Source: Nesterenkonia sp. PF2B19 (lineage in GTDB: Bacteria; Actinomycetota; Actinomycetes; Actinomycetales; Micrococcaceae). Taken from it: a DNA stretch of 64,000 nucleotides. Positions 20,235 through 29,248 of this stretch are shown here, piece by piece (within the stretch, counting starts at the first letter, position 1; each line of letters starts with the position of its first letter). Below the pieces are notes generated by a model, which had not been told where the DNA came from, did not search any database, and was given only the letters and a program-made list of their open reading frames with translations. The position numbers were made by a program, and so were the translations under genes. The stretch is from positions 28,325-92,324 of the forward strand of contig NZ_MDSS02000008.1 in assembly GCF_001758425.2 (NCBI RefSeq), given 5' to 3'.

Positions 20235-22649
20235 GTGACCATCCGGAGCATCCCCCGGGCCACCGCGGCGACCATGCTCGCCGCGGCCCTGACCCTGACT
20301 CTGACGCCCACCGCGTCCTCCGCACCCCACGCTCCGCCGGGCCCGCCGGGCCCGCCGGGCCCAGACCTGCCCGAACCGCCGACGTTCACCGAGGTGGAGG
20401 TGCATGATCCCGCGCTGGTCACGGCTGGCGGCGAGCACTGGGTGTTCGGCTCACACTTGGCCGCGGCGAGCACCACCGACTTCGTCGACTGGGAGCAGCA
20501 GGCGAACCACGTCACCCCCGAGAACCCGCTGTTCGACGACGTGACCGAGGAGCTCGCTGACGCCCTCGCCTGGGCCGAGACGGACACGCTCTGGGCTCCG
20601 GATGTGATCGAGCTGCCGGACGGGCGGTTCGCGATGTACTACAACGCGTGCCGAGGAGATTCGCCACGATCCGCCATGGGGGTGGCGATCGCCGAGCAGG
20701 TGGAGGGCCCCTATGTGGATCAGGGCATCATCCTGCGCTCCGGGCACCGCGAGGACGAGGGGCCCAGCGAAGACGGCACCCCGTACGACCCGACCGTCCA
20801 CCCGAACGTGGTGGACCCTGCCGTCTTCTACGACGAGGACGGCGAGCTCTGGATGGTCTACGGCTCCTATTCCGGCGGCATCTTCGTCCTGGAGCTCGAC
20901 GAGAGCACCGGCCTGCCGGAGCCGGATCAGGGGTACGGCACGCACCTGATGGGCGGCCATCACAGCCGCATCGAGGCTCCCGACATGATGTACGACCCGG
21001 ACTCGGGCCACTACTACCTGTTCACCACCTTCGGCGGCCTCGACTCCTTCGGCGGATACAACGTGCGGGTGGCACGCGCCGAGAGCCCCGCCGGCCCGTT
21101 CTACGACGCCGCGGGCCACGATATGCGGGAGGTGGCCGCCGACCCTGACCTGCCGATCTTCGACGACGAGAGCATCGAGCCCTACGGCACCAAACTGATG
21201 GGCAACTTCCTCTTCCAGCGGGAGCTGGGAGACCCCGGCGAGGGTGACGGGGTCGGCTACGTCTCCCCCGGCCACACCACGCACCATCTGGATCCGGAGA
21301 CCGGGCGGATGCACTTGATCTTCCACTCCCGATTCCCGGGCCAGGGCGAGCGTCACCAGGTGCGCGTCCATGAGATGCACCTCACTGCCGACGGGTGGCC
21401 CGTGGTGGCACCCCATCGCTACGCCGGGGCTGAGGCGCAGAAGGTGCACCGACCCGACGTAGTCGGCGACTACCGACTCATCGACCACGGCCGAGCGATC
21501 AGCGACGAGATCACCGAGGCGGTGGACATCACCCTGGAACAGGACGGCCGGATCTCCGGGGAGATCTCGGGCCGCTGGAAGCTGACCGGACAGCATGGCG
21601 CCGAACTGACCGTCGACGGCCAGATCTTCACCGGCGTCTTCAGCCACCAATGGGACGCCACGGCCGAGGACTGGGCGCTGACCTTCAGCGTCGTCTCCTC
21701 GGAAGGCGTCTCCCTGTGGGGCAGCCAGCTGCAGCCGATGAGCGACGACGACGCCCTGGCCGCCGTCGTCGCGGATCTGCCGCTGCACGGCGTCGACGAG
21801 GCGCTGTCGGACCTGGATCTCCCGGAGCACGGCACCCGCGGGACGACGATCTCCTGGTCCAGCAGCGACGAGGCGGTCATCGGCGCCGACGGGCAGGTCA
21901 CCCGCCCCGGCCCAGGAGAGGAGGACGCACACGTCACCGTGACCGCCGAGGTCAGCCTCGGCGAACGGCAGGAGTCGGCGAGCTTCGAGATCATGGTGCC
22001 GGCCCGTCCCGAACCGGGGCTCGTAGCTCACTACGCCTTCGACGGCGACCTCAGCCCCGCCAGCGCCTCTCCGAGCCTGGCCGACGGCGTGCTCACCGGT
22101 GAGCGGATCGACGACCTCCACGAGGACGGTTCGGCCGAGTTCACCGACGGCGTCGCGGGAGAAGCGCTCGCCTTGGACGGCACCTCCGGGGTCCGCCTGC
22201 CGGACGGGCTGATCGCTGACACGGACTACGCGGTCAGCTTCTGGGTGCGCCCTGACTCGGTGAGCACCTACACGACGACCTTCTTCGGCGCCCGCTCGGA
22301 CACCGCCTGGGTCAGCCTGGTCCCCGACGCCGGTCCGGACGCCGGATCGAACACTGCGCTGTGGTCGGGTTCCCAGGCCCCTTACCTCGGTGATACAGGC
22401 ACCCAGCTGCCTGTGCACGAGTGGACCCACATCGCCGTCTCGGTGTCCGAGGGCGAGGCACAGGTCCACCTCGACGGCGACCTCGTGCACTCGGGTGACG
22501 GCTTCCCCGAGGTGTTCACCACCTCTGACGGCGTCTTCGCCCTCGGCGTGAACTGGTGGGACACACCGTTCCACGGTGCGATCGACGAGCTGAAGGTCTT
22601 TCACGGAGGACTCGACGCGGAGGAGGTCGCCGAGCTGGCCGCGCGCTGA
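20235..22649 (+). CDS. Secreted glycoside hydrolase family 43 protein with LamG-like module
   Basis: Exported enzyme, probably an arabinanase-like polysaccharide hydrolase. GTG 20235 follows AGGAGAA. The signal peptide is about residues 1-33 (TAATMLAAALTLTLTPTASSA), then a PPGPPGPPGP linker. The GH43 five-bladed propeller covers about 50-420, with the likely base Asp58 in HDPALV, a second Asp in NVVDPAVFYD and the likely acid Glu in RIEAPDMMYD. It is followed by an arabinanase-type C-terminal beta domain (about 425-510), an Ig-like segment (TTISWSSSDEAVIGADGQVTRP) and a C-terminal LamG/concanavalin-like module (about 600-804). 804 residues. Substrate is inferred; arabinan or related side chains fit best. 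Confidence 0.85.
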   Translation: MTIRSIPRATAATMLAAALTLTLTPTASSAPHAPPGPPGPPGPDLPEPPTFTEVEVHDPALVTAGGEHWVFGSHLAAASTTDFVDWEQQANHVTPENPLFDDVTEELADALAWAETDTLWAPDVIELPDGRFAMYYNACRGDSPRSAMGVAIAEQVEGPYVDQGIILRSGHREDEGPSEDGTPYDPTVHPNVVDPAVFYDEDGELWMVYGSYSGGIFVLELDESTGLPEPDQGYGTHLMGGHHSRIEAPDMMYDPDSGHYYLFTTFGGLDSFGGYNVRVARAESPAGPFYDAAGHDMREVAADPDLPIFDDESIEPYGTKLMGNFLFQRELGDPGEGDGVGYVSPGHTTHHLDPETGRMHLIFHSRFPGQGERHQVRVHEMHLTADGWPVVAPHRYAGAEAQKVHRPDVVGDYRLIDHGRAISDEITEAVDITLEQDGRISGEISGRWKLTGQHGAELTVDGQIFTGVFSHQWDATAEDWALTFSVVSSEGVSLWGSQLQPMSDDDALAAVVADLPLHGVDEALSDLDLPEHGTRGTTISWSSSDEAVIGADGQVTRPGPGEEDAHVTVTAEVSLGERQESASFEIMVPARPEPGLVAHYAFDGDLSPASASPSLADGVLTGERIDDLHEDGSAEFTDGVAGEALALDGTSGVRLPDGLIADTDYAVSFWVRPDSVSTYTTTFFGARSDTAWVSLVPDAGPDAGSNTALWSGSQAPYLGDTGTQLPVHEWTHIAVSVSEGEAQVHLDGDLVHSGDGFPEVFTTSDGVFALGVNWWDTPFHGAIDELKVFHGGLDAEEVAELAAR

Positions 22650-22715
22650 AGCGGTCACCGGCACCGCGACATCCTCACATCGTCGATCCCACACAACTCA
22701 ACACTGATGCATCCC

Positions 22716-22756
22716 CCTCAGGGGCGGCCGATCCTACTGATCGGCCGCCCCTGAGG
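22716..22756 (+). terminator. Terminator after GH43 gene
   Basis: Perfect 18-base-pair stem (22716-22733 with 22739-22756) and five-base loop CTACT, about 66 bases after the GH43 stop. No T run, but the stem is very stable. Confidence 0.82.
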
Positions 22757-22836
22757 CATTCCACCCCACTCGTCCGCTCTCTGGTCACCGCGGGCATCTG
22801 CGGAAATGTGGCCTGTTCATGATTACATCGATGGAT

Positions 22837-22900
22837 TCAATCGTTTCACCTGATCAGACGATATGTGAGCCTTGACACACCGTTCCTTTTCGTTGATAGT
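22837..22900 (+). promoter_or_regulatory. Promoter of the sugar-uptake cluster, with a weak operator candidate
   Basis: TTGACA (22872-22877), a 17-base spacer and GATAGT (22895-22900) give a strong promoter for the gene at 22985. Upstream, TCAATCGTTTCA (22837-22848) is a CG-centred imperfect palindrome (8 of 12 positions symmetric) that could bind a LacI-family protein. The promoter is well supported, the operator only weakly. Confidence 0.6.
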
Positions 22901-22984
22901 TGAGCGCAAATGTTGAGGCATGTTCGATCTCTCAGACATCCTGACAAATACCCACCCACCTCGTCGCGACGGAAGGACCCCCTG

Positions 22985-24229
22985 ATGAACCAGCTGCCCC
23001 TTGAGCCCACCTCTCCCCTCGCCCCCGAGGCCGGGAGCCTGAGCATCGGCGTCGTCGGCGCCGGCCAGTTCTCCAAGAGCTTCGCCACCCTCTGGGACCT
23101 CCACCCGAACGTCTCCCAGCTCTCCGTCACGGACCTGCAGCCCGAACGCGCCGAACAGCTCGCAGCCCACTACGACGGCGCCACCGTGGTGGGCAGCTTC
23201 GAGGAGATGCTGGCCTCCGACGTCGACGCCGTGGCCATCTTCACCCAGCGCTGGACCCACGGCCCGCTCGTCCTGGCCGCCCTGGAGGCCGGCAAGCACG
23301 TGTACTCCGCCGTCCCCATGGCCGTGGAGCTCACCGAGATCGAACAGATCATCGCCGCCGTGGAGCGCACCGGACTCACCTACATGATGGGCGAGACCAG
23401 CTACTACAACCCCGCCACCGTGTATATGAGGGAGAAGATCCGCTCCGACGAGCTCGGCCAGGTCTTCTACTCCGAAGGAGACTACGTCCACGACATGGAC
23501 CTCGGCTTCTACGCGGCCTATCAGTACAGCGGCGGCGAGAACTGGAAGGCCACCGCGAGCTACCCGCCCATGCTCTACCCCACCCACGCGCTCGGCGGGG
23601 TCCTCGGCGCCCTCCCCGCCCACGCCGTCAGCGTGAGCTGCCTGGGGGTGAAGGACCGCCGGAACGACGGGGTCTTCGACCGCGAGGTGAGCATGTTCGA
23701 CAACGACGTCTCCAATGCCACGGCCCTCTTCGAGCTCTCGGACGGAGGCTGCCTGCGCACCAATGAGATGCGTCGGGTCGGCTACCCCTGCCACATCCGC
23801 GAATCCCGTTTCCGGTTCTTCGGCACCGAGGCCAGCTTCGAGCAGCTCGCCCACCAGACGGTGTGGAACGACAAGACCGAGTCCCGCGACATCTCCGCAG
23901 ACTTCCTGCCGGTGCGGGACAGCAGCGGGGACACGGACCTGAGCGACGTCGACCCCGCGCTGCGTGCGGCCTTCACCTCCGGCACCGCGCCCGTCCATGA
24001 CCGGTCGCGTCTGCCCCACACCTTCGAGGGCGCGCCGAACGGTCACGAGGGCGCGCACCACTTCCTCGCGGACGACTTCGTCCGCGCCGTGGTCACCGGA
24101 GAGCTCCCCCCGGTCAACGCCTGGCTGGCGGCGAAGTTCACCGCCCCCGGCATCGTGGCCCACGCCTCCGCCCGCGACGGCGGCACCCGGATGGACATCC
24201 CGCACTTCGGCGACGGACCCGGCCGCTGA
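22985..24229 (+). CDS. Gfo/Idh/MocA family oxidoreductase
   Basis: NAD(P)-dependent sugar or inositol dehydrogenase-like enzyme, 414 residues. The N-terminal Rossmann fold has SIGVVGAGQFSKSFATLWDL, followed by the family segment DVDAVAIFTQRWTHGPLVLAALEAGKHVY split over the usual strand-helix pattern. The usual EKP motif after it is replaced by AVPMAV, so the catalytic lysine normally found there is absent; this subgroup may be divergent. The C-terminal alpha/beta domain follows. ATG 22985 is preceded by GGAAGGA. First gene of a cluster with a sugar ABC importer, so it probably acts on the imported sugar or a derivative. Confidence 0.83.
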   Translation: MNQLPLEPTSPLAPEAGSLSIGVVGAGQFSKSFATLWDLHPNVSQLSVTDLQPERAEQLAAHYDGATVVGSFEEMLASDVDAVAIFTQRWTHGPLVLAALEAGKHVYSAVPMAVELTEIEQIIAAVERTGLTYMMGETSYYNPATVYMREKIRSDELGQVFYSEGDYVHDMDLGFYAAYQYSGGENWKATASYPPMLYPTHALGGVLGALPAHAVSVSCLGVKDRRNDGVFDREVSMFDNDVSNATALFELSDGGCLRTNEMRRVGYPCHIRESRFRFFGTEASFEQLAHQTVWNDKTESRDISADFLPVRDSSGDTDLSDVDPALRAAFTSGTAPVHDRSRLPHTFEGAPNGHEGAHHFLADDFVRAVVTGELPPVNAWLAAKFTAPGIVAHASARDGGTRMDIPHFGDGPGR

Positions 24230-24260
24230 ACGGCGTCCGGAGACCTGAGGGAGACCCGTG

Positions 24261-25205
24261 ATGAGTGCTGTCGAGAACCCTGCCCCGGCCCCGACGTCGT
24301 CCGGCGCCCACCGACTCCGACCGAAACGCGCCGTCGGCCGCCGGGATGACACCCGGCTCGCCCTGCTGTTCATCCTGCCCGCCCTGGTCGGCCTGCTGCT
24401 CTTCTACTTCTGGCCCCTGGTCCGCGGCATCTGGCTGAGCTTCACCTCCTGGGACATCCTGACCCCGGCCCGGTTCGTCGGACTGGCCAACTACCAAGAG
24501 ATGATCTCCGACCCCGTCTTCTGGAACGCGGTGCGGGTGACCCTGCTGTACGTGGTCATCAACATTGGGATCCAGACCGTGGTCGCCCTGGTGCTGGCGG
24601 TGCTGATGCAGCGTCTGAGCCGCTCGATCGTGCTGCGCTCGCTGGTGCTGACGCCGTTCCTGGTCTCCAACGTGGTCGCCGCCCTGGTGTTCCTGTGGAT
24701 CCTGGACTTCCAACTCGGCATCGGGAACCATTTCCTGGAATGGCTGGGCGTGGGCCGGGTCGGCTTCTTCACCACCGAGGCTTGGGTGATCCCCACGATC
24801 GCGCTGGTCAACGTGTGGCGCCACATGGGATACACCGCCCTGCTGCTGTTCGCCGGTCTGCAGGCCATCCCCGGCAACCTCTACGAGGCCGCGCGCGTGG
24901 ACGGCGCCTCCGAGATCCGTCAGTTCTTCACCATCACCCTGCCGCTTCTGCGGCCCATCCTGGGGCTGGTGCTGATCATCTCGGTGATCGGCTCGTTCCA
25001 GGTCTTCGACACCGTGGCGGTCACCACCGGCGGCGGCCCCGTCGACGCCTCCCGCGTGCTGCAGCTCTACATCTATGACAACGCCTTCGGCCAGTTCAAC
25101 TTCGGGTACGCCGCCGCGCTGAGCGTGGCGATGCTGGTGATCCTCATGGTGGTCACCGTCCTGCAGTACCGGGTGACCCGGGCCGGCCAGACGGACCTGA
25201 ACTGA
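24261..25205 (+). CDS. Sugar ABC transporter permease, MalF/UgpA type
   Basis: Six-helix inner-membrane permease of a carbohydrate importer (CUT1 type), about 314 residues. A basic N-terminal tail precedes the first helix LALLFILPALVGLLLFYFWP. The EAA loop that contacts the ATPase is EAARVDGASEIRQFFTITLP. Start ATG 24261 sits after GAGGGAGACCC; a GTG one codon upstream is an alternative. It overlaps functionally with the next permease; no ATPase gene is present. Confidence 0.92.
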   Translation: MSAVENPAPAPTSSGAHRLRPKRAVGRRDDTRLALLFILPALVGLLLFYFWPLVRGIWLSFTSWDILTPARFVGLANYQEMISDPVFWNAVRVTLLYVVINIGIQTVVALVLAVLMQRLSRSIVLRSLVLTPFLVSNVVAALVFLWILDFQLGIGNHFLEWLGVGRVGFFTTEAWVIPTIALVNVWRHMGYTALLLFAGLQAIPGNLYEAARVDGASEIRQFFTITLPLLRPILGLVLIISVIGSFQVFDTVAVTTGGGPVDASRVLQLYIYDNAFGQFNFGYAAALSVAMLVILMVVTVLQYRVTRAGQTDLN

Positions 25206-25219
25206 GGAAGGGGACGATC

Positions 25220-26176
25220 ATGAGCACCGCAGCCACCGCCACCGCCCGCGGCGCCGAGGAGGCGCGCCCCGCCGCACGGCCGCCGTCAGGCACATCCCGA
25301 CGCCGGCTCTCTCCAGGACGCGTCCTGGCTTGGACAGTGATGATCATCCTGCTGATCATCACACTGTTCCCCTTCTTCTGGATGCTGCGCACCGCACTGT
25401 CCAGCAACTCCGCGCTCTATGCCGAAGCCGTCTCCCTGATGCCGGCCGACGCCAACCTGGGAGGCTTCCAGCGGGTCTTCGGACTTCAGGAGACCGAGCA
25501 GGCCATCGCGGAGGGCGGCTCCGGCGCCTCGATCGACTTCTGGCGCTACCTGGTCAATACCGTCCTGGTCGCCACCGGGATCACCGTGTGCCAGGTCTTC
25601 TTCTCCGCCATGGCCGCCTACGCGTTCTCCCGGCTGCAGTGGAAGGGCCGGGACGTCGTCTTCGGGCTGTTCCTCCTCTCCCTGATGGTTCCGGTCATCT
25701 TCACCCTGCTGCCGAACTTCCTCCTGGTCCGCGAGCTGGGGCTGATCGACACCCTCCTGGGCATCATGCTCCCGAGCATGTTCATGACGCCGTTCGCGAT
25801 CTTCTTCCTCCGACAGTTCTTCATGAACGTCCCCACCGAGGTGGAGGAGGCGGCGCTGATCGACGGCGCCGGGAGGGTCCGGGTGTTCTTCACCCTGATC
25901 ATCCCGATGACGGCGGGGCCCATCGCGACCGTGTCGATCCTGACCTACATCACCGCCTGGAACGACTACCTGTGGCCGCTGATGGTCTCCTACACGGACG
26001 CCTCCCGCGTGCTCACCGTCGCACTGGGCAACTTCACGGAGCAGAGCCCGCAGACCGGGCCGGACTGGGCCGGACTGATGGCCGCGACGCTGGTCGCCGC
26101 TCTGCCCATGCTGCTGCTGTTCATGCTCTTCGCCCGACGGATCGTCAGCTCCATCGGCTTCAGCGGGATCAAATGA
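25220..26176 (+). CDS. Sugar ABC transporter permease, MalG/UgpE type
   Basis: Second permease of the importer, 318 residues with six predicted helices. Its EAA loop is EEAALIDGAGRVRVFFTLIIP. The N-terminus is an Ala/Arg/Pro-rich cytoplasmic tail before WTVMIILLIITLFPFFWML. Fourteen bases after the first permease, with GAGGAAGGGG before the ATG. Confidence 0.92.
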   Translation: MSTAATATARGAEEARPAARPPSGTSRRRLSPGRVLAWTVMIILLIITLFPFFWMLRTALSSNSALYAEAVSLMPADANLGGFQRVFGLQETEQAIAEGGSGASIDFWRYLVNTVLVATGITVCQVFFSAMAAYAFSRLQWKGRDVVFGLFLLSLMVPVIFTLLPNFLLVRELGLIDTLLGIMLPSMFMTPFAIFFLRQFFMNVPTEVEEAALIDGAGRVRVFFTLIIPMTAGPIATVSILTYITAWNDYLWPLMVSYTDASRVLTVALGNFTEQSPQTGPDWAGLMAATLVAALPMLLLFMLFARRIVSSIGFSGIK

Positions 26177-26187
26177 GGAGACCACAG

Positions 26188-27546
26188 ATGAGACGCGCAC
26201 ATTCGTCACGTGCCGCACGCCGCGGCGTCGGACTGGGGCTGGCCGCGTTGGCGGCGACCTCCGCCACCGGATGCGGGATCGCCCTGGGTGAGGACACCCT
26301 CGCCCTGGACTACTGGCTCTGGGACGCGAACCAGCTGCTGCCGTATCAGCACTGCGTCGACGCCTTCGAGGAGGAGAACCCGGACATCGAGGTCAGGATC
26401 AGCCAGTACGGCTTCGACGACTACTGGATGAAGCTCACCGCCGGCTTCGTCGCCGGCACCGCCCCGGACGTGTTCACCGATCATCTCTCCCGGTACCCGG
26501 AGTACGTGCAGCGGGAGCTGCTGCTGGACCTCGACGCGCTGGAGGCCACCGCGGCGGTGGACGCCGAGGAGTTCCACGACGGTCTGGCGGACCTCTGGGT
26601 CGGCGAGGACGGCGGCTGGTACGGCATGCCGAAGGACTTCGACACGGTGGCGATCTTCTACAACGAGCAGATGCTCGCCGACGCCGGGCTCACGCCCGCC
26701 GACCTCGAGGACCTGGACTGGAACCCCGATGACGGCGGCTCCTTCGAAGAGATCGTCGCCCGCCTCACCGTCGACTCCGACGGCAACCGCGGAGACGAGG
26801 AGGACTTCGACCCGGACGACGTCGCCGTCTACGGGCTGGCCTCGCAGGGCTCCGGCGGCACCTCCGGGCAGACCATGTGGTCCTGGACTGCGGGGTCCAC
26901 CGGATGGCGCTTCACCGACGCCGATGTGTGGGGCCAGGAGTACAACTTCGACGATCCTCGACTCCATGACTCTCTGGAGTGGCTGTTCGGCTTCGTGGAC
27001 AAGGGGTACCTGGCCTCCTACGAGGAGGTGGGCGGCGATGCCAACGCCCAGCAGCAGCTCGGCTCCGAACAGGCCGCCATGTCCACCGACGGCTCCTGGA
27101 TGCTGAACTCCTACACCCGGCTCGACGGCGTCGACGTCGGCATCGCTCGGCTTCCGGCGGGGCCCGCGGGTCACCCGGTGTCGATGTACAACGGGCTGGC
27201 CGACTCCATCAGCGCCGACACGGATCACCCGGAGGAGGCGGCGCGGTTCGTGGCCTTCCTGGGCTCGGAGACCTGTCAGAACATCGTCGGCGACGCCGCC
27301 GTCGTGCTCCCGGCTCGACCCGAGTCCACCGAGCGGGCCATCGAGGCCTTCGGTGAGCGCGGCATCGACGTCGCCCCCTTCACGGACCTGGTGGAGGCCG
27401 GGCACACCATGTTCTACCCGGTCACCGACCAGTTCGGCTCGATCGATGCGCTGATGACACCGGCCATGGACGAGATCTACATCGGTGGTCGGGACGCCGA
27501 GACGCTGGCCGACCTCAACGAGCGGGTCAACGCCATGCTCGAGTGA
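26188..27546 (+). CDS. Sugar ABC transporter solute-binding lipoprotein
   Basis: Extracytoplasmic sugar-binding protein, 452 residues. The twin-basic start RRAHSSRAARRG and hydrophobic stretch lead to a lipobox-like SATGC (Cys about 24), so it is probably lipid-anchored. The mature protein is strongly acidic and matches family 1 binding proteins (ISQYGFDDYWMKLTAGFVAGTAPDVF; GKDFDTVAIFYNE-like segment). ATG 26188 follows GGAGACCACAG; an ATG overlapping the previous stop (26173) is possible. The binding protein is last in the cluster instead of first, which is unusual. The ATPase must be supplied from elsewhere. Confidence 0.9.
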   Translation: MRRAHSSRAARRGVGLGLAALAATSATGCGIALGEDTLALDYWLWDANQLLPYQHCVDAFEEENPDIEVRISQYGFDDYWMKLTAGFVAGTAPDVFTDHLSRYPEYVQRELLLDLDALEATAAVDAEEFHDGLADLWVGEDGGWYGMPKDFDTVAIFYNEQMLADAGLTPADLEDLDWNPDDGGSFEEIVARLTVDSDGNRGDEEDFDPDDVAVYGLASQGSGGTSGQTMWSWTAGSTGWRFTDADVWGQEYNFDDPRLHDSLEWLFGFVDKGYLASYEEVGGDANAQQQLGSEQAAMSTDGSWMLNSYTRLDGVDVGIARLPAGPAGHPVSMYNGLADSISADTDHPEEAARFVAFLGSETCQNIVGDAAVVLPARPESTERAIEAFGERGIDVAPFTDLVEAGHTMFYPVTDQFGSIDALMTPAMDEIYIGGRDAETLADLNERVNAMLE

Positions 27547-27591
27547 CCGCTCCAGCCGCGTCCGCGGGGGCCACGCGGCCCTGTTCAGACA

Positions 27592-27630
27592 GGGCGGGCC
27601 CCTGAACCTGAGCGGTTCAGGGGCCCGCCC
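27592..27630. terminator. Bidirectional terminator between the sugar cluster and purU
   Basis: Perfect 17-base-pair stem (27592-27608 with 27614-27630) and loop TGAGC, between two convergent genes, so it can serve both strands. Confidence 0.85.
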
Positions 27631-27665
27631 TCACCGGCGCGGATGCTCTGCGGCTGATCCGCAGC

Positions 27666-28535
27666 TCAGCGGAGCACGACGGTCTTGCCGCCGTGGAGGA
27701 TGACCCGGCCTTCGGCGTGCCAGCGCACCGCATCGGAGAGCGCCTTGCATTCGGTGTCCCGTCCGGCGGCCACCAGGTCCTCAGGTCCGTGGGTGTGGTC
27801 CACATCCAGCACCTGCTGGGCGATGATGGGACCCTCATCGAGCTCGCTGTTCACGTAGTGCGCCGTGGCGCCGACGGTCTTCACACCGCGCTCGAAGGCC
27901 TGGTGGTAGGGCTTGGCTCCCTTGAAGCTGGGCAGGAACGAATGGTGGATGTTGATCACCCGTCCCTCCATGCGAGTGGCCAAGGAGTCGCTGAGGATCT
28001 GCATGTACCGGGCCAGCACCACCAGGTCGATCTCCAGGCGATCCACCAGGTCCAGCAGCTGCTGCTCGGCCTGCGGCTTCGTCTCCGGGGTCACCGGGAT
28101 ATGGACGAACGGCACATCATGCCATTCGACCAGCCGCTGATGATCCGGATGGTTGGACACCACCGCGACGATCTCGATGGGCAGATCACCCTTCCGGGTG
28201 CGGAAGAGCAGGTCGTTGAGGCAGTGTTCGAACTTCGAGACCATCACCAGCACACGGGGCTTGGCATCAGCGGCCCGCAGCGACCAGTTCATGCCGAAGC
28301 GCTCCGCCACCGGGGCCAGGTCCGCCTCCACAGCGGCCAGGGCGGCGGCAGCGTCGTCTGGGTCCCCACTCTCGGCCCGTGCCCGCAGGAAGAAGCGTCC
28401 CGCCCGCGGGTCGTTGAACTGGGCCAGCTCCATGATGTTGCACCCGTGGGCCAGAAGCACCTCGCTCACGGCATGGACGATCCCCAAGGTGGAAGGGCAG
28501 TCCAGGGTCAGGATCATCCCACGGTCGCTGGGCAT
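27666..28535 (-). CDS. purU: Formyltetrahydrofolate deformylase
   Basis: Hydrolyses 10-formyl-THF to formate and THF. 289 residues: an N-terminal ACT domain ([25 protein letters not shown]), then a formyltransferase-type domain with the catalytic INIHHSFLPSFKGAKPYHQA Asn/His segment and the Asp motif VNSELDEGPIIAQQV. It is the last gene of the sarcosine-oxidase operon and overlaps soxG by about 22 bases. In betaine and sarcosine catabolism it releases THF from the one-carbon units produced, a pairing known in other sarcosine oxidase operons. Confidence 0.95.
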   Translation of the reverse strand: MPSDRGMILTLDCPSTLGIVHAVSEVLLAHGCNIMELAQFNDPRAGRFFLRARAESGDPDDAAAALAAVEADLAPVAERFGMNWSLRAADAKPRVLVMVSKFEHCLNDLLFRTRKGDLPIEIVAVVSNHPDHQRLVEWHDVPFVHIPVTPETKPQAEQQLLDLVDRLEIDLVVLARYMQILSDSLATRMEGRVINIHHSFLPSFKGAKPYHQAFERGVKTVGATAHYVNSELDEGPIIAQQVLDVDHTHGPEDLVAAGRDTECKALSDAVRWHAEGRVILHGGKTVVLR

Positions 28536-29248
28536 GTGGCCTCCTCAGGCTGGTCGGTCGGGGTCGAGGCCGGCCGGTGCTCACGTGAGGCGTCGAGCAG
28601 CCAGCGGGCCACATGGTCGGCGAAGGAGATCCGCGGCATCACGCGGAACGTATCCGAGTCGGGGCCCTCGTCATGCCCGTTCCCGGTGCCGGTTCCAGTG
28701 CCGGTTCCAGTGCCGGTTCCAGAGCCGGTTCCAGTGCGCCACAGCAGCACCGGCACCAGGCTCAGCGTGGTCACCACCGCGGAGCCGGGCGGCAGCCCCC
28801 GAGGGTGCAGGTCCACCGGCACGCCCTTCTCCAGCACGTCGCGGGCACGATCCCCGGAGATCTCCAGGATCGTCCGGTTGGCGGAGAGGTCCACCACCTG
28901 GCCGGGGTGCTCCCCCAACGCGTCGGTCAGCGCGACCAGCAGGTCGTGACGATCGGTCTCGGCGACGACGAGGAACTCGTCGGGCGCCAGCCACAGGGCC
29001 GCCGTCGTGGCGGGGTCTCCGCACACTTCGCCGACGCCGGAGGGAAGCCCGGCGTCCAGGGCCTCGGAGATCGCCTGGTGCGCCGCACCTCCCGGAGTCG
29101 CCCGGACTCCGATCTGTGTGGTGAACGCGATCTCCCGGACGCTGAAGCGCTCCGGGGCCGCGGCGGAGCCTGCGGCGAGGCTCTGGTGCAGATGCGCCAG
29201 TGGGGACCGTCTGAGCGCGGCGGGTCCTGACGTGTGGATCTCAGCCAT
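28514..29248 (-). CDS. soxG: Sarcosine oxidase subunit gamma
   Basis: Small subunit of the heterotetrameric sarcosine oxidase; about 244 residues from ATG 29248 ([17 protein letters not shown]). Family segments: [28 protein letters not shown] and [22 protein letters not shown]. Close to the C-terminus lies a Gly-Thr repeat (GTGTGTGT pattern) made by a 12-base tandem repeat, which is not part of the family fold and probably a flexible loop. It overlaps the soxA stop. Confidence 0.9.
   Translation of the reverse strand: MAEIHTSGPAALRRSPLAHLHQSLAAGSAAAPERFSVREIAFTTQIGVRATPGGAAHQAISEALDAGLPSGVGEVCGDPATTAALWLAPDEFLVVAETDRHDLLVALTDALGEHPGQVVDLSANRTILEISGDRARDVLEKGVPVDLHPRGLPPGSAVVTTLSLVPVLLWRTGTGSGTGTGTGTGTGTGNGHDEGPDSDTFRVMPRISFADHVARWLLDASREHRPASTPTDQPEEATCPATVG
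28687..28736. repeat. 12-base tandem repeat inside soxG
   Basis: About four copies of CCGGTTCCAGTG with one variant (CCAGAG). Because 12 is a multiple of 3, the repeat stays in frame and encodes alternating Gly-Thr. It could vary in copy number by slippage without breaking the gene. Confidence 0.85.
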
